A DNA stretch of 55,751 bases from RGIG5327 sp045612485 (GCA_045612485.1 JAZKZE010000098.1:1-55751), one strand, 5' to 3'; counted from the first letter of the stretch, positions 1-8,800 are shown. Made by a program: numbers and translations. The notes: a model not told the origin generated them from the letters alone.

Positions 1-1581
1 AGTCCCGATCCTGCTCAAACGTACGCCCCCCTTCACCGATCCGATATATCTTGTCACTGTCCCGGCCCGGGAAACCGGCACATGAACGATCTTGTCATCA
101 TCAAATTCCAGTTCCAGAGCTTCATAAGTACTGTTCTTATCTTCAATGATCTTCAATCCATGATAGATACATATTCCGTAATTGATGTGAACAGCATAAT
201 CCCCTTCTTCCAGATCACATTCCCCCGCTTCCATATCCGTATTTGTCACGATATCCCGGAAATGATCACTCTGGCGGACCGGAACGACCCGGGAATTGGC
301 AAGGCGGCGGACAGAGGAAAACAGCTCCTGCTGGGTGAATACTGCGGTACGTTCCTCCGGTGCAAAGATCCCGTTGGGAACAGCCATATCCACACAGTTA
401 ACAAGTTTGCTTTTCTCCCCCAGAGCTCCGGAAAGGAACTCCTGTAAAACGGAAAGATCGTTCTGCGAGCCGCCCGTTACATAAACCTCGAAAGATTCTT
501 CCAGAAGCTGCCGGATGAAATTGGCACTCAGCTGGCTCACAAGTTCCGCTGTATTTTCCTCTGCGCCTTCAGGGACAAGTCCCAGAATATTTCTGGAAGC
601 GGGATAAATGGTACAGGATCGTCTTTCCGGGTAAGACACCGCCTCCGTATCATCCAGAAAGAGAATGGAATTTTTCAGGATACCTTCCGAAGAAATACGG
701 CGCCATTTTTCACTGTATTCTTCTGCGAAGAAACGGGTAAGATTATCTCCGCACTGTTCCGGGTAGGCACAAATGGTACAGGGCTGCCATACGGCAAGAT
801 AGTGTGTAAGATCCCCGGTACCTTCTTCCGTGATCCCGGCATGGGCTGAACCGGAACGCAAAACGATGTTATACTCTTCCGCACTCTTTACCGTCAACTG
901 GGTCTCCGGGGAAAAGTAACGGATGGAATCGATCTCATCGCCCCAGAATTCAATACGCACCGGCAGTTTTTCCGCAGGGGAGAAAATATCCACGATCCCC
1001 CCCCGCCGGGCGAATTCGCCGCGGATATTTACTTCCGGTTCATCATCGTAATCCAGTTTGACCAGTTTTTCCAGCAATTCCTCCATACTTATGCGCATAC
1101 CGCAGGAAAGGGTAAAACTTGTTTCCTCCATCATTCCCGGCTTGGGTGCGGGGGATAATACAGCTCCCGAAGAGGCAATAAGAATATCCGGCGGCTCATG
1201 CAGGATGCTGTGCAGCACCGTCGACCGGGGGATCTCGGCTTCCGCAAGAGGTTTGCCGCAGGAGATCCCATCAGGAAGAAGCATGCTTTTTATATCCAGA
1301 TCCAGATTGCTGCACCAGTTCTGCAAAGCATTCAGACACTTTTCCGCCATGGCATAATGGGGTACTTCCAGAAAAATACCGCGGGAACTTTTTTCTCTGC
1401 GCAGAAAAAAATATACGCCCAGCAGATATACCGGAAGCAGATCAGCATCCACCGGAGCGATACTTACAGGATATGCCCCTGCCTCCCGGCTCTCCTGATC
1501 CGGATACTCAAACATCCGGTCAAAGAGAGAAAGCAGAGTTTTTTTACATTTTTTTCTGATACACTCTTGTTTTTTTTCCAT
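1..1581 (-). CDS. mfd: Transcription-repair coupling factor Mfd, N-terminal part (cut by window edge)
   Basis: Mfd is the cytoplasmic ATP-dependent translocase that removes stalled RNA polymerase and recruits UvrA. The frame is open for 527 codons from ATG at 1581 to the left edge, so the translocase motor and C-terminus lie outside. Around residue 195 it has a UvrB-like segment, GEFARRGGIVDIFSP, then RIEFWGDEIDSIRYF. Near the window edge it has the polymerase-interacting CarD-like domain, with GDYAVHINYGICIYHGLK and VPVSRAGTVTRYIG. These match the Mfd order of a UvrB-like N-terminal module followed by the RNA polymerase interaction domain. The first ~180 residues are poorly conserved. No clear Shine-Dalgarno site precedes the ATG, so the exact start is uncertain. 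It is divergent from rpoD. Confidence 0.9.
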   Translation of the reverse strand, partial: MEKKQECIRKKCKKTLLSLFDRMFEYPDQESREAGAYPVSIAPVDADLLPVYLLGVYFFLRREKSSRGIFLEVPHYAMAEKCLNALQNWCSNLDLDIKSMLLPDGISCGKPLAEAEIPRSTVLHSILHEPPDILIASSGAVLSPAPKPGMMEETSFTLSCGMRISMEELLEKLVKLDYDDEPEVNIRGEFARRGGIVDIFSPAEKLPVRIEFWGDEIDSIRYFSPETQLTVKSAEEYNIVLRSGSAHAGITEEGTGDLTHYLAVWQPCTICAYPEQCGDNLTRFFAEEYSEKWRRISSEGILKNSILFLDDTEAVSYPERRSCTIYPASRNILGLVPEGAEENTAELVSQLSANFIRQLLEESFEVYVTGGSQNDLSVLQEFLSGALGEKSKLVNCVDMAVPNGIFAPEERTAVFTQQELFSSVRRLANSRVVPVRQSDHFRDIVTNTDMEAGECDLEEGDYAVHINYGICIYHGLKIIEDKNSTYEALELEFDDDKIVHVPVSRAGTVTRYIGSVKGGVRLSRIGT

Positions 1582-1594
1582 TTTGTGATATAAT
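1567..1594 (+). promoter_or_regulatory. Candidate sigma70 promoter for rpoD-rpsU
   Basis: TTGTTT at 1567-1572, a 16-base spacer and TATAAT at 1589-1594, with an extended -10 TGA just before it. It overlaps the predicted mfd start codon, so the two divergent transcription units may interfere. It would leave an rpoD leader of about 190 bases. Seen by eye only. Confidence 0.5.
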
Positions 1595-1787
1595 ATAAAG
1601 CGATAATGTTTTTTTTCAGCATTTCTTTCTTTTTGCAGGAACATTGGAAAAGGGGTTTCCACATGTTCTGCTTTAAAAATAGATGCTGAATGATTAAAAG
1701 TCAAATGCCGGTTGTTTTTTCCATCATTTTCCGTGGAGGATCTTTCAGGAAATGGAGAAAATACGGAACACAAGGAGATCTATCTTG

Positions 1788-3521
1788 ATGAAACAGGCAT
1801 CAAAAGCAGCAAAAAGTACCAAAAGTGAAAAACCTGCCGTAAAAGGTAAGGCAGCTGCCCCTGCGGTGAAAGAATCCGCCGCAAAGAAAACCGGTAAATC
1901 AGATACTCCGGCTAAAGCGGAAAAAACGGTAAAAGTTGCTGCAAAACCGGAAAAGAAGGCTGCTCCTGTTGTTGAAGCAACAGCAAAAGCAGTAAAGAAA
2001 ACTCCTGTAAAAGTTGCTGCAAAAGCTGCTCCGGCTGTTGAGACAGTGGAAAAGAAACCGGAAATAAAAAAAGCAGTGAAAGCTCCGGCAGTAAAAACTG
2101 CGGAAGTGAAAAAGCAGGAAGCAAAGAAAGTGGAAAAAGCTTCTGCTAAAACTTCTGTGAAACAACCTGCGGGAAATGTAAAAAAATCTGCGGAAACAAA
2201 GAAAGCGGAAAAAGCTCCCGCTAAAACTCTCGCTAAAACTCCCGTGAAACTTCCTGTTGAAAAAACTGCTGAAGCAAAAAAAGCGGAAAAGGTTTCTGCG
2301 GAAAATGTAAAAAAATCTGCGGAAACAAAGAAAGCGGAAAAAGTTCCCGCTAAACTTCCCGTTGAACCTGTGGGAAAAGTTGTGGAAAAAACCGCAGATA
2401 AAAAAGTTTCTGTAAGAAAACCCCTTTCTGATGAAGAATTGGGTGAAGTACTCCGTCAGCTGATCACCAAAAGTGCCGGGCGGAAAGAGGAAAATGCAGG
2501 GAAAAAGGCAAAACAGGAACCTGTTGCAGGCAGCAAAAATCCCGGAAATATTCCGGAAGCCTTCTCTCCTGTAAAAAGCAGTGCCGGTCTTCCCAGTGCC
2601 CTTCAGGTGGATAATTCCGATCAGGAAGGTGCAGCGGACGGCGATGGGGATAAAGATATTCCCGGTATGAAACTTGGTGCATCGGCAAAAAATGATACGA
2701 TGAAAGTGTATATGCAGGACATCGGTCAGATCTCCCTTGTGAGCAAAGAGGAGGAAGTAGCTCTTGCCGCCAAGATCCACGGAGATGATGATTCTGCCCA
2801 TGAGGCCGCCCGTGCGACTCTGATCCAGGCGAACTTACGCCTTGTAGTTAAGATCGCCCACGACTTTAAAGGTCTGGGGCTGCCGCTTCTCGACCTGATC
2901 TCCGAAGGAAATATCGGACTTATGCGTGCTGTGGAAAAATTTGATCCTGCCAAGGGGGCGAAATTCAGTTCCTATGCAGCATGGTGGATCAAACAGTCCA
3001 TGCGCCGCGCTCTTGCCAATCAGAGCCGTATCATCCGTATTCCGGTGCAGTCAGCAGGCAAGATCAACAAGATCAAGGCTCTGCGCATCAAACTTGCGGA
3101 AAAGCTGGGACGTGAACCTACTGATGCGGAAATTGCAAAAGATCTGGCGTTCAGTGAAAGAACAGTCAACAGTCTGCGTCTTGCCGACTTGCGTACCTTC
3201 TCTCTGCATGACCCCATTCAGCAGGGTGAGGACGGGGAATTTCAGGACATCATTCCTGACGGAAGTGCCCAGACTCCCGACCGTATCCTCAGTGACGTGG
3301 AATCCGTAGGCCGTCTGGTGGATATCCTGGGGGATCTGGAGGACAGGGAACGGATGATCCTTATCCTGCGTTTCGGCCTGGATGGAAGCAGACCCAAAAC
3401 TCTGGAAGAGGTGAGTCAGGAGATCCACCGTACAAGGGAACGTGTCCGTCAGATCCAGAACCAGGCATTGAACAAACTGCGTGATCTTCTCATGGATGAA
3501 GCCGGCTTTGCCAACGAATAA
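1788..3521 (+). CDS. rpoD: RpoD/SigA-type sigma factor with Lys/Ala-rich N-terminal extension
   Basis: Primary-type sigma factor that directs RNA polymerase to promoters. The conserved core starts near residue 304: region 1.2 (MKVYMQDIGQISLVSKEEE), region 2 (LRLVVKIAHDFKG, then SSYAAWWIKQSMRRAL, which holds the -10 reading helix), region 3, and region 4 with the -35 HTH (TLEEVSQEIHRTRERVRQ). The first ~300 residues are low-complexity, rich in Lys, Ala, Pro and Glu, with repeated KKAEK-type units and no acidic region 1.1 that I recognise. ATG 1788 is preferred because AAGGAG lies 10 bases upstream. An in-frame ATG at 1752 would add 12 residues, but its GGAGG is 12 bases away. rpsU follows after 75 bases. 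Whether it is the only housekeeping sigma factor cannot be told from this window. Confidence 0.93.
   Translation: MKQASKAAKSTKSEKPAVKGKAAAPAVKESAAKKTGKSDTPAKAEKTVKVAAKPEKKAAPVVEATAKAVKKTPVKVAAKAAPAVETVEKKPEIKKAVKAPAVKTAEVKKQEAKKVEKASAKTSVKQPAGNVKKSAETKKAEKAPAKTLAKTPVKLPVEKTAEAKKAEKVSAENVKKSAETKKAEKVPAKLPVEPVGKVVEKTADKKVSVRKPLSDEELGEVLRQLITKSAGRKEENAGKKAKQEPVAGSKNPGNIPEAFSPVKSSAGLPSALQVDNSDQEGAADGDGDKDIPGMKLGASAKNDTMKVYMQDIGQISLVSKEEEVALAAKIHGDDDSAHEAARATLIQANLRLVVKIAHDFKGLGLPLLDLISEGNIGLMRAVEKFDPAKGAKFSSYAAWWIKQSMRRALANQSRIIRIPVQSAGKINKIKALRIKLAEKLGREPTDAEIAKDLAFSERTVNSLRLADLRTFSLHDPIQQGEDGEFQDIIPDGSAQTPDRILSDVESVGRLVDILGDLEDRERMILILRFGLDGSRPKTLEEVSQEIHRTRERVRQIQNQALNKLRDLLMDEAGFANE
2174..2343 (+). 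repeat. Internal direct repeat in the rpoD extension
   Basis: A segment of about 41 bases at 2174-2214 recurs at 2303-2343, 129 bases later (43 codons), and similarity continues a few codons further with one change. It encodes NVKKSAETKKAEK twice in the low-complexity N-terminal extension. This suggests growth of the extension by in-frame duplication. Confidence 0.75.
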
Positions 3522-3596
3522 AAATGGTTCCGGGAAAACCGGAAATAAGGATAAAAGAATGAGAACAGGAAAAAGAAACGGGAGGGGGTGAAAACA

Positions 3597-3761
3597 ATGG
3601 AATGCACAGAAGTACGCCTGAAAAAAGGTGAACCCATCGAGCGCGCTCTCCGCCGTCTGAAAAAGAAACTGGACAAAGAAGGCACACTCAAAGAACTTCG
3701 TAACAGAAGACATTTTGAAAAGCCCAGCGAGATCAAACGCCGCAACCAGCGTCACCGCTGA
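3597..3761 (+). CDS. rpsU: Small ribosomal subunit protein bS21
   Basis: A 54-residue, very basic protein of the 30S subunit. It starts MECTEVRLKKGEPIERALRR and has the family's KRRNQRHR-type basic tail. bS21 sits near the anti-Shine-Dalgarno region and helps initiation. A strong GGAGGGGGTG Shine-Dalgarno site at 3581-3590 precedes ATG 3597. The length fits the short S21 forms outside Proteobacteria (55-70 residues). It lies 75 bases after rpoD and just before a terminator, so the two genes probably share a transcript. In enterobacteria rpsU, dnaG and rpoD form one operon; here the order is reversed and dnaG is absent. Confidence 0.93.
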   Translation: MECTEVRLKKGEPIERALRRLKKKLDKEGTLKELRNRRHFEKPSEIKRRNQRHR

Positions 3762-3778
3762 ACCTGAATGGGTCATCA

Positions 3779-3813
3779 AGGGAGAAGAAAATATTTTCTT
3801 CTCCCTCTTTTTT
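3779..3813 (+). terminator. Rho-independent terminator after rpsU
   Basis: A perfect inverted repeat: GGGAGAAGAAAAT at 3780-3792 is followed at once by its complement at 3793-3805, then a T-rich tract to 3813. In RNA the centre would open into a small loop. It ends the rpoD-rpsU unit. Confidence 0.85.
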
Positions 3814-3882
3814 CCTTATCATTTCGACAATATATTTATCCGGGCAATCCGCACTACTGCTGTACAGAAAAGGACATCATCA

Positions 3883-5193
3883 ATGAAAAACAAAATCAAA
3901 AATCTTCTGCAAATGGATATCTGGATGATCCGTGCCGGAAATCTTCCGGGAATAAAACGTTTTTTCCTTTCACTTCTGCGCATATTGATCCTCACCGGAA
4001 AATTTTTTATCCGCAATAAATGTTCCTTCAAAGCCTCATCTCTGACATTTTTCACATTGTTTTCCTTTGTACCGGTAGCTGCACTTATTTTCGGTATTGC
4101 CCAGGGCTGCGGAGTATCGGATATACTGGAAAACAAAATGCGGGAAGCTCTCTCCCTTTATCCGGAAGTTGCGGAAAAACTCATCACCTTTGCGGATGCC
4201 ACCTTGCGTCAGGCAAAAGGCGGCGTGATTGCCGGAGCCGGTACACTTGTCCTGATCTGGACAACCATAAAACTTCTTTCCAATATTGAAAGTACGCTTA
4301 ACGAGATCTGGGGTATTCCCAAAGGACGTACCTTTATAAGAAAAATAACCGATTATATTGCCATAACCATCATCTGTCCTTTCATGCTCCTTACCGCAGG
4401 CAGCGGACTTGTTGCCGCTACAACAAGAGTGGGAAATATTATAAAAACATTTCCGGGAGCAGAAAATATCGTTCCGGTATTCGGACTTCTGACCAAAGGA
4501 CTGCCCTTTCTTGCCATCTGGCTGGTACTGAGTTTTATCTATATTGCCATACCGAATACAAAAGTAAAGTTCCGTGCAGCCCTTCCGGCGGCATTTGTTA
4601 CAGCCGGAGTATATATTCTTTTGCAGTTGTGTTATATTTATGCCCAGTTTATGATGGTCAGTTACAATACGGTATATGGAAGTTTCGCCGCATTGCCATT
4701 ATTGCTCCTCTGGCTGAATCTCAGCTGGAATCTCATCCTTGCCGGAGCCCAGCTTTCTTTTGCCATACAGAATGTTTCCCAGTATGAAATGTTGCCCGGG
4801 GATGAACAGATTTCCACATTTCAACGTAATTCCATTGCTCTGGAATTTTCCTCCTGTATATGCAGAAATTTCCAGCAGGGGAAAAAGCCCTTCACAGAAG
4901 AGGAACTTTCTGAAAAGTGCATGGTCCCCATCCGTACCACCCGTATGATCCTTTCCCAGCTTGTCAAAAGCGGCATTCTGACAGAAGGGATCAGTAACGG
5001 CGATACAATGATCCGTACCTATCAGGCTGCAAGACCGGTGGAACAGCTTACTCCGGTAAAAATCATTACCGCGCTTGAAAAAAATGACGGTGCCATCATT
5101 GATGGTATAGGAGATGCGGCATTTATGCGGAAATATGCTCTTCTCTGGGAAAGTGCGGAAAAATCGAAAGAAAATTCACAGGAAATAAAGTAA
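3883..5193 (+). CDS. YihY/virulence factor BrkB family membrane protein with C-terminal winged-helix-like region
   Basis: An inner-membrane protein of 436 residues in the YihY/BrkB family (formerly misnamed RNase BN). The cellular role of the family is unclear. Residues ~20-300 contain about six hydrophobic segments and family-typical sequence (SLTFFTLFSFVPVAALIFG; WTTIKLLSNIESTLNEIWG; YGSFAALPLLLLWLNLSWN). Residues ~325-436 form a soluble tail with a helix-turn-helix look (FTEEELSEKCMVPIRTTRMI, then LVKSGILTEG), seen in some longer family members. ATG 3883 is chosen because the frame upstream runs back through rpsU and its terminator; AGGA lies just upstream. It converges with the phosphoesterase gene, 21 bases away. 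Confidence 0.88.
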   Translation: MKNKIKNLLQMDIWMIRAGNLPGIKRFFLSLLRILILTGKFFIRNKCSFKASSLTFFTLFSFVPVAALIFGIAQGCGVSDILENKMREALSLYPEVAEKLITFADATLRQAKGGVIAGAGTLVLIWTTIKLLSNIESTLNEIWGIPKGRTFIRKITDYIAITIICPFMLLTAGSGLVAATTRVGNIIKTFPGAENIVPVFGLLTKGLPFLAIWLVLSFIYIAIPNTKVKFRAALPAAFVTAGVYILLQLCYIYAQFMMVSYNTVYGSFAALPLLLLWLNLSWNLILAGAQLSFAIQNVSQYEMLPGDEQISTFQRNSIALEFSSCICRNFQQGKKPFTEEELSEKCMVPIRTTRMILSQLVKSGILTEGISNGDTMIRTYQAARPVEQLTPVKIITALEKNDGAIIDGIGDAAFMRKYALLWESAEKSKENSQEIK

Positions 5194-5214
5194 TTTTCCC
5201 TTATTGCTCATATA

Positions 5215-6042
5215 TCAATCAAGGGGAAGACGCCTGACGCTGATCCTGTCTTTTTTTCCGTCATATTCGATGAGGGTGAGTTTTTTGCATCCGGTGAGAC
5301 TTCCGGCAATGACTTCCCCTCTGCCTCTTTCATCCAGTACGGCACGGGGGGTGTGGATATGACCGCACAAAGCAAGATCGATCTTCTTTTCTTTCAAAAG
5401 TCTTTCCACCTCTTTTGCCCCCCATAATGTATGGAGAAAATGCAGACAGGGATGAGGATCGGAAAAGGGGAAATGACTGGCAGAAATAATGATCCTTCCA
5501 TCATTCCTTTTTTCACATTCCCGTTTATAAAATTCCCTTGTCTTTTTATTCATATATCCATTGGAGAAAAAGGGCGGCATGGGAATACAGTTATTGGAGG
5601 CAAGAAGCCGGAATTTTTCATTTTCCCATACAAAGGGAAAATCTTTCAGTGCATATTTTCCCCGGTTCATTTTCCGGCAGAAATTATCCGCCTCCTCCCG
5701 GCATTTTTTATTGTTCACATAACAATCGTGATTTCCGGGAAGATAGAGGAAGGGCTGTGAACTTTCCACAAGTGGACGGAAATGTTCATAGGCAAGATCA
5801 AATTCACTCTTCTGACCGCAGGAAGTGGCATCACCGGTAAAAATGACCAGATCGCACTTCTCCTGCAAAATACGGTCAACAGCCTTTTTTATGGCCGTAT
5901 CATGATTACCGTATCCGGTACGGCGCAATATTCTATTGTTGAGAAAACCTATAATACGTTTATCCAACAGCATGGAACAAGTCTCAAACTGTGCGATCTC
6001 ATGGGGGTCGGAAAAATGGATGATCCTGAAACTTTCTGCCAT
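5215..6042 (-). CDS. Calcineurin-like metallophosphoesterase
   Basis: A cytoplasmic dinuclear-metal phosphoesterase of 275 residues with no signal peptide. The metal motifs are in order: FSDPH (D12, H14), FTGDAT, LPGNHD, SASHFPF and CGHIHTPR. This matches the DxH-GDxxD-GNHD-H-GHxH pattern, with GDAT in place of GDxxD. Members act on nucleic acids, cyclic nucleotides, phosphoproteins or UDP-diacylglucosamine; the substrate cannot be set from sequence alone. It starts 12 bases after the exonuclease gene, so the two are very likely co-transcribed, which suggests but does not prove a role in nucleic-acid metabolism. Confidence 0.85.
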   Translation of the reverse strand: MAESFRIIHFSDPHEIAQFETCSMLLDKRIIGFLNNRILRRTGYGNHDTAIKKAVDRILQEKCDLVIFTGDATSCGQKSEFDLAYEHFRPLVESSQPFLYLPGNHDCYVNNKKCREEADNFCRKMNRGKYALKDFPFVWENEKFRLLASNNCIPMPPFFSNGYMNKKTREFYKRECEKRNDGRIIISASHFPFSDPHPCLHFLHTLWGAKEVERLLKEKKIDLALCGHIHTPRAVLDERGRGEVIAGSLTGCKKLTLIEYDGKKDRISVRRLPLD

Positions 6043-6054
6043 AAATTTTCTCTC

Positions 6055-7095
6055 TTAAAAATTGAAAAAAAGCTGTTGATTTTCTTCCTGTTTCTCTTCT
6101 TTTTTTTCATTTTCTTCCTTTGTTGCTCCGGAGGAAGCAAGGGAAGAAAAAAGATCTTCTTCAGGGACGGGTGGTGGAGTATTTTCATTTTTTCCGGTAT
6201 TCACGGAAAGCTTTTCCAACTCTTTTATAATGCTTTTAAGTTCAAATTCCTGAACGATGGAAAATATTTTTTCCATTTGCACTTCCGTTTTTGTTACAGA
6301 AGAAGCATTTATACCGGCTTCTTCCGGAAGATCGAGAATAAGAGAAATAAGAAGAATATTTTTTTTCAGAACTTCTTTATGGGCAAGGATCTTTTCCCGT
6401 AAAGACTCTTTTTTGATCCGTTGAGGATCATTGAGCATTTCCTCTATGGAACCATTTTCATTGATAAGGGCAACTGCCGTTTTGGGTCCAACACCGGGAA
6501 CCCCGGGAATATTATCGGACGAATCTCCAATAAGAGAAAGATAATCCACGATCCTGTCGGGAGCCACCCCGAATTTACGGATCGTCTCCTCCCAGGAACG
6601 GATGTTCAAGCCTTTGCCGTCATGGGAAGGGACAAGCATATTGACTCTGTCCTCTTTATCAATGACCTGGCTTATATCCTTGTCGGAAGAGAGGATCAAT
6701 ACTTTTCTGTCCGTAAAAGATTTTGCCATTCCCCCCATAAGGTCGTCTGCTTCATACCCTTCCTGTTCAATGATATTCCAGCCGAAAGCAGTAATAAGAT
6801 CCCGGATATAAGGGATCTGTATTTTCAGTTCTTCCGGCATGGGAGGACGGTTCGCCTTGTAATCCGGGGCGATGGCAAGGCGTTTTTCTATTCTGCCTTT
6901 ATCAAAGACAAACGCCCCATCAAAGGAGGGATACTCCTTATCCAGTCTTAAAAGAAGTTTTGCCATGGCAAAAACAGCATTGGAAGGAAGCCCCTTTGAA
7001 TTGCTTAAAGAACGTACCGCATAAAATCCCCGGTAGATCTGGGAATAAGCATCTACAAGAAGAAGCGGCTTTTTTCCATTATTTTCCACTGCCAT
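6055..7095 (-). CDS. Stand-alone 5'-3' exonuclease (Pol I N-terminal/FEN type)
   Basis: A structure-specific 5' nuclease related to the N-terminal domain of DNA polymerase I, acting on flaps and RNA primers. It has the metal-binding acidic sites LLLVDAYSQIYRGFYA, GYEADDL and LSSDKD, then the helix-hairpin-helix segment SLIGDSSDNIPGVPGVGPKT. The domain ends near residue 285. A ~45-residue acidic, Glu/Lys/Gln-rich tail follows and finishes QQLFFNF, resembling a sliding-clamp-binding peptide. There is no polymerase domain, so this is a separate protein of 346 residues. ATG 7095 is preferred because AAGAAAGG lies a few bases upstream; an in-frame ATG at 7131 has no such site. It is 58 bases after gpmI. 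Confidence 0.88.
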   Translation of the reverse strand: MAVENNGKKPLLLVDAYSQIYRGFYAVRSLSNSKGLPSNAVFAMAKLLLRLDKEYPSFDGAFVFDKGRIEKRLAIAPDYKANRPPMPEELKIQIPYIRDLITAFGWNIIEQEGYEADDLMGGMAKSFTDRKVLILSSDKDISQVIDKEDRVNMLVPSHDGKGLNIRSWEETIRKFGVAPDRIVDYLSLIGDSSDNIPGVPGVGPKTAVALINENGSIEEMLNDPQRIKKESLREKILAHKEVLKKNILLISLILDLPEEAGINASSVTKTEVQMEKIFSIVQEFELKSIIKELEKLSVNTGKNENTPPPVPEEDLFSSLASSGATKEENEKKEEKQEENQQLFFNF

Positions 7096-7153
7096 GACAA
7101 ACCTTTCTTTTTCAACAGGTACGGGAAACACACCCGTACCTGTCCATACTTTT

Positions 7154-8800
7154 TTATTTTACATTGATGACCGCTTTATCATAGTCTGCGGGAGGAACGA
7201 GTCCAAGCAGGCACATGCAGGTTGCGGCAACAGAACTGATCCCCAGACCGGTATTGAGTTCCTTTGCATAATCCTCTTTATATTCAGGGTCATAGATGAT
7301 GCAGGGAACAGGGTTGAGGGAGTGACTGGTCTTGCGTTTGATGGCACCGTCTTTGCCCCGTTTCACAGAACCGTCTTTATTATGTTCATACATATCATCA
7401 GCGTTCCCGTGGTCGGCAGTGATAACAAGTACGCCTCCGGCGGCAGTAACAGCATCATAGACCCGTTTCAGACAGAGATCCAATGCGCCCATGGAGACCT
7501 GGACAGCCTGATAATCTCCGGTATGTCCCACCATGTCCCCGTTGGGGTAGTTGAGACGGATGAAATCATATTTGCCTTCTTTGATAGTATCGCAGACGAT
7601 ATCTGTGATTTCCGCACATTTCATCCAGGGACGCTGTTCAAAGGGAACCACATCGGATTTGACTTCCACATATTCTTCGGCTGTTTCATCAAATTTACCG
7701 GAACGGTTGCCGTTGAAGAAGTAGGTCACATGACCGTATTTCTGGGTTTCGCTTACGGCAAACTGACGGATGGAGGAAGAGCAGAGGTATTCATCCAGAG
7801 TCCGGTCGATTTCAGGAGGATTCACAAGGAAGTTGTTGGGAATATGCAAGTCTCCGTCATATTCCATCATACCGGCATAGAGCACATCGGGCTTTGCGCC
7901 TCTGTCAAATTTATCGAATTCAGCCCCCTGATCGAATGCCTGACTGATCTCAATGGCACGGTCACCGCGGAAGTTGAAGTAGATGACGGCATCCCCGTCT
8001 TTGATGGCTCCCAGAGGAGTTTTGCCGTCTCTGGAGATCACAAATGCAGGAAGATCCTGGTCGATAGCTTTACTTTCTGCACGCAATGTTTCTACTGCTT
8101 CATGGGCGGAAGCAAAGAATCTGCCTTCCCCTTTCACATGGGTTGCCCAGCCCTGTTTCACCATATCCCAGTTGGCACCGTAACGGTCCATGGTAATGGT
8201 CATACGTCCGCCGCCGGAGGCAATGGCATAATCTTCCCCCAGACCTTTAAGATATTCTTCAAAGGGGTCAATATAGTCAAGGGCGGAAGTTTCAGGCACA
8301 TCGCGGCCGTCAAGGAGCGTATGGATACGCACGCATTTGACTCCGTCTTTCTTTGCCTGTTCGATCATGCCTTTAAGATGGGCAATATTACTGTGGACGT
8401 TACCGTCGGAAAAGAGTCCGATGAAGTGCAGGGTGGAAGAAGCACTGTTAACTTTATCCACGATCTTTTTCCATGTGGCACCTTCAAACATCTTACCTGT
8501 TTCAATAGCCTGGGTAACAAGTTTGGCACCCTGGGCGAAAACTCTGCCGCATCCCATGGCATTGTGACCTACTTCACTGTTGCCCATATCATCATCGGAG
8601 GGCAATCCCACAGCAGTACCGTGAGCTTTGAGCAGTGTCATGGGCTGTTCTTTCATCAGTTTGTGAAGGAAGGGTGTGGGGGAATCCAGAACTGCATCCC
8701 CTTCAGCATATTTTCCAATGCCAACGCCATCCATGATCATCAATACAACAGGTCCCCGTCTTTTTGTGAAAGCGGGATTTTTTTTCAGACTTTCCAACAT
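7154..8800 (-). CDS. gpmI: 2,3-bisphosphoglycerate-independent phosphoglycerate mutase
   Basis: A cytoplasmic Mn-dependent enzyme of the alkaline phosphatase superfamily that interconverts 3- and 2-phosphoglycerate in glycolysis. The 548-residue length is close to the usual 510-550. The first metal aspartate is in MIMDGVG (D24), the phospho-serine nucleophile in NSEVGHN (S75), and the C-terminal metal site in ITADHGNADDM. LLDGRDVPETSALDYI is the substrate-domain signature. AAAGGA lies 9 bases before the ATG. The upstream gene ends 27 bases away and the exonuclease follows, so these four minus-strand genes probably form one unit. A ~20-residue insertion near the C-terminus (EHNKDGSVKRGKDG) is mildly unusual. 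Confidence 0.96.
   Translation of the reverse strand: MLESLKKNPAFTKRRGPVVLMIMDGVGIGKYAEGDAVLDSPTPFLHKLMKEQPMTLLKAHGTAVGLPSDDDMGNSEVGHNAMGCGRVFAQGAKLVTQAIETGKMFEGATWKKIVDKVNSASSTLHFIGLFSDGNVHSNIAHLKGMIEQAKKDGVKCVRIHTLLDGRDVPETSALDYIDPFEEYLKGLGEDYAIASGGGRMTITMDRYGANWDMVKQGWATHVKGEGRFFASAHEAVETLRAESKAIDQDLPAFVISRDGKTPLGAIKDGDAVIYFNFRGDRAIEISQAFDQGAEFDKFDRGAKPDVLYAGMMEYDGDLHIPNNFLVNPPEIDRTLDEYLCSSSIRQFAVSETQKYGHVTYFFNGNRSGKFDETAEEYVEVKSDVVPFEQRPWMKCAEITDIVCDTIKEGKYDFIRLNYPNGDMVGHTGDYQAVQVSMGALDLCLKRVYDAVTAAGGVLVITADHGNADDMYEHNKDGSVKRGKDGAIKRKTSHSLNPVPCIIYDPEYKEDYAKELNTGLGISSVAATCMCLLGLVPPADYDKAVINVK

Noticed and set aside
1899..2801. 300-codon Phe/Ser/Arg-rich minus-strand frame opposite the rpoD extension
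   Set aside because: It is the complement of Lys/Ala/Pro repeats; composition and lack of ribosome site speak against it.
3715..3882. N-terminal extension of the YihY-like protein back to 3715
   Set aside because: It would overlap rpsU and read through its terminator; the extra residues have no family similarity.
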